This document shows positions 56,101 through 64,000 of a DNA stretch of 64,000 nucleotides, piece by piece (the stretch's first letter is position 1; each line of letters starts with the position of its first letter). The DNA is from Sanguinoderma infundibulare. Taxonomy: Eukaryota; Basidiomycota; Agaricomycetes; Polyporales; Polyporaceae. The notes beneath the pieces were generated by a model, which had not been told where the DNA came from, ran no database searches, and saw only the letters and a list, made by a program, of their open reading frames with translations. The DNA lies in assembly GCA_032821775.1 (NCBI GenBank), contig JAVLRN010000002.1:1116001-1180000 (forward strand), written 5' to 3'. The translations under genes and the position numbers were made by a program.

Positions 56101-56949
56101 TCCTTGTAGAGACCCGGCGGGATTGGGATGTTCTTCTGGACCCACGGCGTGTGCGGTACGACCGGAAAATCGACCGGTGGGAAGAACTCGGGTTTGAAGC
56201 AGCCGCGCTCCTCGTCGGTCCATGCGAACGCCTCGTTGTGGACGCACATGAAGTAGTGGAGTAGCTTGCGCTCCTCGGGCCAGAGAAAGTCGGGTCGCAG
56301 CTTCTTATCGAGAGCCTCCATACGTTCGCGGGTGTAGCGACCGGTCGGGACGAAGTCAGGGGGATGATCGGGGAGGATCGGCATGTTCGCGAGCGGGTCG
56401 CCGGTGATGTTGCGCACGACGCGAAACTGTTCGGGGCACGAGCCTAGGACAGGTCGCACCTTGCGTGCGACCGGTTTGTACTTCTTCTTGGTGACGAGGC
56501 CTTTCGTAACGGGGTCGCGCGTGGTGAGGAAAACGTTTGCGGGGGTATCTTGCGATCGCGGCGCGAAGTAGCCGCGACCGTTTTTGGTCGGAAAAGAGAA
56601 TACGAAAGAAGGTGAGGAAGAACAGGGGCGCATAAAGGAGAGAGAGAGAGCGATGTCGAGAGAGGGAGACGGAGGAGGAACTGGGGACGCGAGGAGAGAG
56701 AAAGAGTCCGAGGTCGCAGTGGTCGCCGGTGTCGCCGCGCTTGTCGCACGACATTTTTCGCTAGTAGTTGTGAGATTAGTTGAGAAATAGACGGCCGCGC
56801 GATCGTGTAGTTGGTCGCAGGCCGATAAATAGAGAGCTGGGATAGGAATAGAGTCGTCAGCGATGCGGGTATATGCAGAGATAATGGGGCCCCCTGGTGT
56901 GTCGTCGATGACGAGGGCGTAGTCGCCGTCGGGCGACCCGTCCTCAAAC
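53154..56949 (-). CDS. E2 pol: reverse transcriptase, RNase H, integrase
   Basis: Minus strand, in the +1 frame relative to gag, open from the gag stop region. A linker (ALVIDDTPGGPIISAY) leads to RT: KKKYKPVARKVRPV, KRKIAAGVYEPSNSSY, KKDGKPRIVHSLEPLNKVT, DLYVGYDERLITKSSRDLTT, FQTPFGALRHCTLPMGWCNS and VPYIDDVPGKGP (YIDD active site). TGA at 55455-55457 follows RCTPIG, where E1 has CGA. Then RNase H (VILAVDTSYIAVGFHLC, SQPKLEIYGLYRAL, VVEVDARYIQG), integrase zinc finger (HDDIGHRGNYA, YVRTCHLCQTRQ), core D, D, E (HIDTMHMP, IVTDNGAAF, NSRANGIVERPH) and a GPY-type end (RPRYLGPLVVLTRNRGG) with an acidic tail at 53154. No chromodomain seen. Confidence 0.85.
54629..54668 (-). other. Internal hairpin plus polypurine module in E2 pol
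   Basis: Minus strand: CCGACCG/CGGTCGG inverted repeat with a 4-nt loop (54651-54668), then CAGTGAGGGGGAGG (about 54630-54643). Apart from one base this equals the 3' polypurine tract next to the LTR, which has the same hairpin stem core. Position, between RNase H and integrase, suggests a central polypurine tract. Confidence 0.5.
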
Positions 56950-59187
56950 GGATTCGGAGCGCTTGCTGTCGATGCGAAATCGAAAGGTCGGCTGTCCTCG
57001 CGGTCGCGTCGGGATGGTCACGACTTGTCGCGTGTTCGGGCATTCGAGCGTGATCGTCTGGTCTTCATTATTGAAGTTCTTGATGACGCTCCGCATCAGG
57101 ACGTCGAAGGGGCGACCGAGGAGCAAGTCGTAGGGCGCGTTGCGAATGACGTGAACCTGGAGGTACAGCGTAATACCGCCGACGAGGAAGGGCACATTGC
57201 GAACAATACCTAGCGACGGGTCGACCGCGCCGTTCGCCGACTGCATATACAGCTGTACCGTCGGGTCGTAGGAGAGCGCCGCGTGGTGGCAGAGGCCCTC
57301 GGAGATCGAGACGATTTGCGCACCGCCATCCAAGGTTCCCTCGACGTCAATCTTACCATCGAGACAACCGACGATCGAGCGAAGCGCATACGACTCCTTT
57401 GCGACCACGAGCGGCTGCGGCTCTTGGCCGGGGCCGAGTCGCGAGAGGTAGACGTCGTACGGGTCGGGGACTACCAGCGCACCCGGCTCCAGAGGTTCGC
57501 CGCGACAGGACCGCGCAGTCGCGAGTTCGTCGTCGCTGGTCGCATCGGCGAAGGTGACTGTGCGCGGCTCGGTCGGTACGCGCTTTGGGGTGATTGCCTC
57601 GCGGAACTTGGCGCGCACGTCGGGAGCGATGCAGAGGAGCTCCTCGACAGAGAGCGTGATCGCCGGTGTCTTCATCGCGCGCGAGTAGACCTCGTCGATC
57701 AACTTGGGCTGGTAGACCGGGACTGTGTTGCGATACGCTGGATCGCGCTCTTTACCGCTCGCTGGTCGCAGTGTTGCGCCGACATTGGTCGTCCGTGGCG
57801 GCGCATAAGTCGCGTCGCGGGCTCCCGCGAACGGATGCTCTGGCGCCGCTCCTTGTCGCGTGGCCGGGGTCGGTGGTCGCAGGATGGTGACCGGCCGTGC
57901 TGGCGCGGTCGCCACGGTTGCCTTGGTCGCGGCTGGGACCGACGCCCTCATTCCGGAACCGCTGGTGGTCGCTATCGTGGGGCTCCCGTCGGGAACCTCC
58001 TCGACTCTCGCTGCAGGTCGCGGTAGCCGGGGAGTGGTCGTGATCTCGACTCCGTCGAACTTCTCTCTTGCTTGGCGGAGGGTGAAGATTTCCTGCTCGA
58101 GTTGGGCGATGCGGTCGCTGGTCGCGTCAGTCGTCGGGGCCGCCGGTGCGACCTGGAAGAGGAGCTGGCCTACGGGCGCCGTCGCGTTGCGCCGGTGCCA
58201 CTCGTAGGCGCGGTCGCGCATGGTCAGGCCCGGTAGGCTGCGCGGTACGAATTGCCCATTAGGCAAGACAACCTTCCCGTCGTTGTTCCGCGCAATGCGA
58301 CCCGCGTTGATGTCCTCGTCGACGAACCGGCAGGTGCGAACCTGGCAGCCCGCGTCGCCGCAGTAGTGGCAGAAGCCCATCGGCGGCGGTCGCCCATAAT
58401 CGGCACGCTGTGGTGGTCCCGCTGGTCCTGCCCCGGCGCCATTGTCGCGTATCGCCTGCGCCATCATTCGGAAGAAGGGCTCGACATCTTCCAGTTTGAT
58501 ACCGGTCGCCGTCGGAGTCGCAGTGGCCGTCGCCACCGCGGGTGCTACCGGTGTCGCCGTCGCTGTCGTCGACGTCCCGTGGAGCACGAACCGCGCTGCC
58601 TCGAGGACATCTCGGAGGGCGTAGGGGTCGTCGGGGTGGTGGTCGACGAACTTGATCTGAAGTCGCTGGGCCACCTGATCCCATAGGGGCGGTCGAATGC
58701 CACGCGCGAAGAGTCGCGACTGTTCCAGTACCGACAATCGCTGGTGCTGTATCAAATAGGTGGTCATAACGAGGAAGTCCCGGTGAAAACTGGAGAGTTC
58801 ACCGAGCGTCGTGATCGGTGTCGCTGCGCGACCTGCGACCAGATTATCCACGTCGGCGACCGAGTACTTGCGAGCCTCATCCGCGCCGGGGTATAGTTCG
58901 GCCACGCTCGTCTTCCACTGTTCGAACGTGTACGCGTCCTCGTATGAGGGGAGCGACTCCCACAAGTCGGCGACCTCGACCTCGAGATAACGAATCGCCC
59001 ATCGTTTGCGTGGTCGGCCAGCGGCGACCTGGCATCTGTCGAAGAGCGCGTCGAGGTCTTGCCAAAAGCCGCGCAAGGTTCTTGGTCGCTCAGGGTCGAA
59101 TACCGGCGCAGTCGCGTGGTTGCGCGCGGGCATCGCGGGTGGCGGGTGCGCTGCTGGCTGCGGCGCTTGAAGATCGGGGGGATCCAT
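56944..59187 (-). CDS. E2 gag with protease
   Basis: Minus strand, 747 residues from ATG 59187 (MDPPDLQAPQPAAHP). Capsid-like helical region (RTLRGFWQDLDALFDRCQVA, YLEVEVADLWESLPSYEDAY, SELYPGA-type motif VAELYPGADEARKYSVADVD), a nucleocapsid zinc knuckle CHYCGDAGCQVRTC (CX2CX4CX4C, Cys in place of the usual His) and near the end an aspartic protease: TLDGGAQIVSI (Asp-Gly-Gly at the active-site position), then RNAPYDLLLGRPFDVL. The stop TGA lies at 56944-56946; pol continues in the +1 frame. Packaging and maturation of the retrotransposon particle is the expected role. Confidence 0.8.
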   Translation of the reverse strand: MDPPDLQAPQPAAHPPPAMPARNHATAPVFDPERPRTLRGFWQDLDALFDRCQVAAGRPRKRWAIRYLEVEVADLWESLPSYEDAYTFEQWKTSVAELYPGADEARKYSVADVDNLVAGRAATPITTLGELSSFHRDFLVMTTYLIQHQRLSVLEQSRLFARGIRPPLWDQVAQRLQIKFVDHHPDDPYALRDVLEAARFVLHGTSTTATATPVAPAVATATATPTATGIKLEDVEPFFRMMAQAIRDNGAGAGPAGPPQRADYGRPPPMGFCHYCGDAGCQVRTCRFVDEDINAGRIARNNDGKVVLPNGQFVPRSLPGLTMRDRAYEWHRRNATAPVGQLLFQVAPAAPTTDATSDRIAQLEQEIFTLRQAREKFDGVEITTTPRLPRPAARVEEVPDGSPTIATTSGSGMRASVPAATKATVATAPARPVTILRPPTPATRQGAAPEHPFAGARDATYAPPRTTNVGATLRPASGKERDPAYRNTVPVYQPKLIDEVYSRAMKTPAITLSVEELLCIAPDVRAKFREAITPKRVPTEPRTVTFADATSDDELATARSCRGEPLEPGALVVPDPYDVYLSRLGPGQEPQPLVVAKESYALRSIVGCLDGKIDVEGTLDGGAQIVSISEGLCHHAALSYDPTVQLYMQSANGAVDPSLGIVRNVPFLVGGITLYLQVHVIRNAPYDLLLGRPFDVLMRSVIKNFNNEDQTITLECPNTRQVVTIPTRPRGQPTFRFRIDSKRSESV

Positions 59188-59699
59188 CGCGAGCGACGAG
59201 AGTTCGCTGAGTGGGGTGAAGGGGGAAACTTGTAGTGACGCTGTCGAGGGTGTCGCAGCGATATCCGACGATGGCGGGAGGGGAACGTCTGTCCAGTAAT
59301 CGGGCGAAGGAGGAAGTGGAACGTCTTCCCAGGGTTCTGGCGACGGTGGCAGGGGAAATTCGCCGGGAATCGCGCTCGGCGTCGCGCGTCTCGCTCTAGA
59401 CCTAACCGTCGTGGAGGATGTCGCGGACGAAGAGTCGGAAGAAGAGGGTCGGCTATCGAGCGCGTCGATGCCGCGATCGAGGGCGCGAGAGAGAGAATTG
59501 AGGATGCGACTGTATCGGGCCTCGTCGCCGAGCTGAAGTCCAAGGTCGGTGATCCTATGCGCGCGAGCGACAAGTAGCTCGTGTGCGAGCGACGAACGCG
59601 AAGGAGTGGGAGGTGTCAGCGTGGCACTGTATGAAAGTTACGGGGTCGCACCAAAGGCGGAGGCGAGATCTATACTCCCCCTCGCGGTGGGCTCCAAAA
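59188..59699 (-). other. E2 5' leader with primer binding site
   Basis: Between 5' LTR and gag. TGGAGCCCACCGCGAGG begins 3 nt inside the LTR boundary (59696 downward) and can pair with a tRNA 3' end (…CCA), so it is the likely minus-strand primer site; the tRNA was not identified. The leader has no other recognisable feature. Confidence 0.5.
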
Positions 59700-60685
59700 T
59701 GATACACTATCCCAGGGCCTGTGTACAGTCGGGACGACCGAGGGCTGAGGGAGGCGAGGTCGGAGCGACGTCGCCGGTGCGGAGGGCGAGTACGGTCTCG
59801 AGTTCCCTTTGGTCGCGATCGTAACCAGTGCCGAGGAGAAGAGAGGGGAAAGAGCGTGTGGTGTCGAAGGTCGAAAGTCGCGGTAAAAGTCGCGCGACGA
59901 GTCGCTGTCGCTGTCGCAAATCGGTCGATCGGTGGTCGCTGTCGCAAGTCGCAATCGCAGTCGCTAGCTACACCCGACAGAGGACGATGTCGAGTCGCAC
60001 TTGCTCGTCGGAGAAATGAGAGGTAAAGGGTGGGGGTCCAAGATTGTCTGCCCGAACGGCAGTGACAGGGGTTAAGTACACTGGTAACAGTAGCTACGCC
60101 CGACAGCGACGGACTAGACTGCCTCGTGTCGACTAGCGATCATAAAACCAACGTCGGAAACCCTCCGGAACTCCAGCGATCGGTACGCGACCGCGACCGG
60201 ATTGGGCAACCACAGTCGGCTTGTCTTGGCGGGTCGTGATCGCTGTCGCGCAGTCGCGCGACTCATCGGTTCCCGGTCGTCGCGACCCGCACCTGTCGCG
60301 TAAGTAATCTTTCGTGAGGGACGGTCCGCGACCCATCGCGCTGCGCGACGGAGAAGGCAACTGAGTGACTTAACTTGTGGCCCGTCACTGTGCGACCGTG
60401 TGGTCAGTCGGGGACGGGCCAAGTTGCGACGCCAGCAGTGGCCGAGTACGTTCGGTATCTTCGACGGTCTAGGCTTGGTGCGGCGTCATCGCACGTGTCC
60501 GGCTTCTTCGGCTCGCTTCCGTACCGCACCTAGCCGGCCGACCGGACCGCACCACGTGTGCCCAGGTATTGTAACCAAAGGCGCCAGCGCGCCGGCAACG
60601 GCCGGAAAGTCGGTCGAGTCACCTCGGTTATCCGAATGGGGCCATCGCGTCGGTTTCCGCGGTCGGAAGCGTCGGGCGCGCATCA
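59700..60685 (-). repeat. E2 5' LTR
   Basis: 986 bp, same sequence as the left LTR as far as compared, TGAT...ATCA ends. Confidence 0.9.
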
Positions 60686-60689
60686 ACGT
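60686..60689. other. E2 target-site duplication, right copy
   Basis: ACGT directly after the ...GCGCATCA end of the right LTR; E1 coding sequence (GLKYV) continues. Confidence 0.7.
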
Positions 60690-62187
60690 ACTTCAGACCT
60701 GAGAATGTCCCACCAGAGTACGTGATACATTGTTGGATCTGCATAAGGTGGCCGAAGTGCTCGTATATGAAACATTGCACTTTGGGGTTCGCCTTGATCA
60801 TCTCGTAAGAGCTGTCTGCCAAGCGATAGTCGCTCTCGGGTCCCTTAACGGGTACATCATCGACGTACGGAATTGTGCGGTGGGGAATTTCTTCCTGGAG
60901 TATGAACATAACATCATCGTGGAAGATGGGAACAGAGTTAGACCAGCCCATGGGCAGCATTACCAGGCGGTGCGTGCCGTAGGGGGTCTGGAAGGTGGTC
61001 AAATCACGCGACGACTCTGCTATTTCTCGCTCGTCGTAACCGACGTAGAGATCGAGGAGAGCTAGGCACGGTCGACTGGCGAATTGTTTGGCGAGGTGTT
61101 CGGGGAGAGGTGGAACGCCGGAGTGTTGTATGGTGACCGCGTTGAGCGGCTCGAGACTATGCATGATGCGGAGACTCTTCCCGTCCTTCTTGAGCATGCA
61201 GAACCAGTTTGAGTGGTAGGACGAGTTCAACGGTTTGTAAACCCCGCTGTCGATCTTCTTCTGGATGATTCCGCAGACCTCCTTGTACAGACCAGGCAGT
61301 ATTGGGAAGTTCTTGAGAACCCAAGGCTTGTGCGGTATGGTGGGGATTTTGATCGGAGGAAAGAAGTCGCGTCGAAACCAACCACGCTCGGAGTTGTCCC
61401 AAGCGATGCCCAGCTCCTGTTTCTTGATGAGATCGTCAAGAACATCGAGCTCCGCGTTGTTGAGGAGGTGGGAATGGGCCTTTCACATCGCGTTGCGTCA
61501 TTTCATTGTGTAGCGAACACCAGGTGTAAACAGAGGGGGATTCGGGTCGAGTTCGGGCATGTCTGCGAGGGGGTCGCCTACAATGCGCCAAACAATGCGG
61601 AAATGGTCGGGGAGCTCCATCTGGAGTGGGTGAACCTTCAATGCGGCAGGCTTGTACTTCTTCTTGAGAGAGAGGAAGATCTCGGCCACGTCGTCGGCTG
61701 CTAGAGAGTCGCGCTGTTGCGGCACATTGTAACCTAGTTCATACAGATTAGCAGCGAGCGGAAATGAAACTTCAGGGTATATCAGAGACGGAGTTGAAGA
61801 GCATGCATAAAGGGGCGCAATTGGAACTTCAATGAAGGAATCGGACGGTGTTGTATCATTTTGTATAGTAGAGTCGATATCATATGTGAAAGATTCAGCA
61901 GAACAACACGGACCCTGTGGTGTAGAAAAGGCACCACGCAGTAAACCATTTTCTGTGTCCGGAAGACATATATCGTAACGAAACTGAGAAGCGAAAATGG
62001 TAGACTTATCAGAAGGTAAAACCTTCTGATCACACGACAAAAGATATGCAGAACAAATAGAGGAGCTGTCCAGACTTGGAATTGGGGTATACGAGGTGAA
62101 GGAAGCGGTACCACGATTTCGATCGTACTCTACGACGAAAGCAGTCGCTCCCTCGTTGTCTGGTATTAACTCCTCTACCCTTGAAAA
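60686..62187 (-). pseudogene. E1 pol, 5' part (linker and reverse transcriptase)
   Basis: Minus strand, -1 frame relative to gag. A linker (AYLLSCDQKVLPSDKS) leads to SLKKKYKPAALKVHPLQMEL and RIVWRIVGDPLADMPELDP, then two TGA codons (61498-61500 and 61483-61485) five codons apart. RT then continues: WFRRDFFPPIKIPTIPHKPW, QKKIDSGVYKPLNSSYHSNW, KKDGKSLRIMHSLEPLNAVT, DLYVGYDEREIAESSRDLTT, FQTPYGTHRLVMLPMGWSNS and IPYVDDVPVKGP (YVDD active site). It is cut by E2 after GLKYV. Closely related to E2 but clearly older and inactive. Confidence 0.8.
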
Positions 62188-64000
62188 CCCAGCACCTGAG
62201 CCAGCGATGGAGGTGGACGTTCACCACGTGGATAGGTGGGGATAACCAGGACCGCATCCATTGTCGGACAGGTCAGGGTGATGACATAGTTTTCTCCCGG
62301 CAGGTTCTCAAACTTCGCATTGAAGATTGCATCGAAGGGGCGACCGAGGAGAACATCATACGATGCGTTGCAAATGATGAAGATCTGGAAGTATGCAGTC
62401 ATGTCATGACTGACAGTAATAGGGACGTTTTGCGTGATGCCTAGAACCTGGTCGACCGAGCCATTCACTGCAACCGCACGAAGGTTGATGTTTGGATCGT
62501 ACGCGATGCCCACCTTGAGACAGCGCTCCTTGCTCATGGAGATGAACTGACAGCCACAGTCGATGATGCATTCGGTGACCAAAGAGGCACCGACAATCGC
62601 CCAGAGCGTGCGCAAGCAGACGCGCGACATAGCAGACCGGGCGGGGTCAATGCCCTCCACCGAGTCTCCAGAAAGGCGAAGTATACCACGTGGTAGCTCA
62701 TTGTCTGCCATCAAATTCGCGAGCTCGAGAGGGCCGTCCTCGGAGGTGTCAGCTGCTGATAGATTGAAAACGTGCGCTTCCTTCGCATGGTTCGAAGCGT
62801 CTTCATCGTCTACTTCCTTGATATATGCTTGCAAAGGACGACGGTCCTTCTGCATCTGTAACCGCATGGTAGTCGCACTAGATGAACTGGGCATCAACGT
62901 GACGTTCGAAGGCTTGTCTTTTGGTGCGCTCACCAAATGGCGCACGGCTGTGATGTCATGGATGCGACGTCGCACACCAGGCACGATGCTAAGCAGCTCC
63001 TTCAATGAGATCTCCAATCCTCCAGAGAGCAAACACTGAGCGACATGTTCTTCCACATCTGCGTTGAGCTCGGAGAACGTCGTTCTATAGGCAGGCTCAT
63101 GCGGCCATGTGGCGATGGCCTTGAACGCGGGTCCTGTCTTCGGGAGTGCATCACCCATGCTGTTCGCGGGCTGAGGCTCCTTTGCTGGGAGGACCGCATT
63201 TGTGGCGTCATGTGCACTCGCAAAAGGATGAATAGGACCGGCCCACTGATCACGTGCGTCGTCGCCATACGTCATGACGCGCTTCCCCTTGTCAACTGGT
63301 GGCTGATCAGGGGCACTAGGCGACGTGGAGCTCGATGTGTTCTGCGAAGCGGGAGGCACACGGTCGGTCGACTTGTACACGGGCTTATGACCCGGGGGGA
63401 CAAGCACGTAGTCCATGATCTGTCTGCCAGGTGCAACCTTACGCATCGTAGCCTCAGTGGACAGCTCAAAGATTTCCACGTCGATCTGATCCCCTTTGTC
63501 CAGTCCTTCCAACACCAGGGTCATCTGAGCAGCGTTCTGCGGCACGTTCTGAGGAGCATTCTGCGTGGTTTGCTGGTTAGCACGGCATGGGTCTAACGCG
63601 ATGTTGACATGCTCCTGGATTGTGAGACTGCGCGGTGTTTCGGGGATGGGCAAGTAGTCAGCCAGCACGATGCAACCACTCATGTCACAATGAATCTTGC
63701 CCACAGCCATGTCATTGTGAATTGCCCGACAGTTACGCATGCTACAGTCCGGACCGCCACAGTAGAAGCAGCCATCTCGACAAGCATTCTGGCCTTGTCC
63801 CATGCCCGCGTCGTTCCTTCACCCCATGTTGTCCTGATGGCCCGCACCGTCGTAACGACCAGCCGGTGGAGTCGGGGGACGAGGCGGGCCACGGCTCGAC
63901 ATGATGTTCTTGTTAAGTCGGTCAATGCCATCTAGGATGGCCTGGAACATTTCAACGGATGGCTCCGCCTTGACCGCTGGAGCAGGATTTGGCGTGTGCG
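62175..64000 (-). pseudogene. E1 gag with protease, 5' end outside the window
   Basis: Minus strand, open to the window edge except for a TGA at 63819-63821. Before it: SVEMFQAILDGIDRLNKNIM and a Pro-rich stretch. After it: zinc knuckle CFYCGGPDCSMRNC (CX2CX4CX4C, again Cys for His), a long hydrophilic linker, and the protease with CIIDCGCQFISM (Asp-Cys-Gly) and NASYDVLLGRPFDA. Gag ends LGFQG at TAG 62175-62177. The capsid region is beyond the window. Homologous to E2 gag along the protease part. Confidence 0.75.
62184..62190 (-). promoter_or_regulatory. Candidate -1 ribosomal frameshift heptamer
   Basis: On the minus strand G GGT TTT in the gag frame is an X-XXY-YYZ slippery site, seven bases upstream of the gag TAG (CAA GGG TAG follow). 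The pol frame is exactly -1 from here. Confidence 0.5.

Larger units (their letters stand above)
49049..60685 (-). mobile_element. E2: complete gypsy-like LTR retrotransposon nested in E1
   Basis: 11,637 bp, minus strand: 5' LTR (59700-60685), primer binding site, gag with protease (59187-56944), pol (to 53154), an antisense accessory gene (50381-52605 on plus), hairpin plus polypurine tract, 3' LTR (49049-50034). Flanked by ACGT on both sides. It interrupts E1 pol between the codons for Gly-Leu-Lys-Tyr-Val and Ala-Phe-Val-Leu; without E2 and one ACGT the E1 frame is open across the site. The order RT, RNase H, integrase is that of Ty3/gypsy (Metaviridae-type) elements. Only one lesion was found, an in-frame TGA in pol. 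Confidence 0.9.

Noticed and set aside
55143..56264. 373-codon plus-strand open frame over E2 reverse transcriptase
   Set aside because: Mirror of the pol frame; no domain.

Overview
The window looks like nuclear DNA of a filamentous basidiomycete, most likely an agaricomycete of the polypore type. The grounds are genes cut by many 50-70 nt GT-AG introns, expanded F-box/leucine-rich-repeat and DUF6533 membrane protein families, a small basidiomycete Cys-rich protein, Ty3/gypsy-like retroelements and a large DDE-type transposon. No RNA gene, CRISPR array or prokaryotic operon was seen. All assignments were made by eye from translated sequence; no database search was run.

Left part (1-13.7 kb): a YCII-domain protein, an F-box/LRR protein, a mosaic locus in which an RG-rich/Asp-Lys-Glu-Asn-motif gene is wedged into an F-box gene, a decayed peroxisomal-type carrier, F-box scraps and an intact 3-hydroxyacyl-CoA dehydrogenase of nine exons. 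Centre (13.7-19.5 kb): a small Cys-rich protein and a DUF6533 membrane protein. Next (19.5-26.9 kb): the mirror image of the left block, with a dead dehydrogenase copy, an intact F-box gene and an intact carrier. The two blocks form an inverted segmental duplication with reciprocal gene death.

Middle (27-36 kb): a 255-275 bp tandem repeat, a wrecked UDP-glycosyltransferase, a second DUF6533 gene, and a minus-strand chimeric gene whose last exons belong to the RG-rich family also seen at 3.8 kb. From 36.3 to 41.9 kb lies a minus-strand DDE-type transposon with a damaged transposase and a second gene; a large transposase intron holds an ORF on the opposite strand.

Right part (about 41.9-64 kb): an old gypsy-like element (called E1 here, minus strand, gag running off the window) is split by a younger 11.6-kb gypsy-like element (E2) with equal 986-bp LTRs and a 4-bp target duplication. 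E1 pol reads straight through when E2 is set aside. Both elements carry, between pol and the 3' LTR, a spliced gene on the opposite strand whose product has a six-cysteine cluster spaced like a fungal Zn2Cys6 domain. Hairpin plus polypurine-tract modules recur in both elements, the gag-pol junctions need a frameshift (-1 in E1, +1 in E2), and every premature stop in their pol, gag and accessory frames is TGA. This pair of elements with an antisense accessory gene is the best candidate here for an undescribed system.
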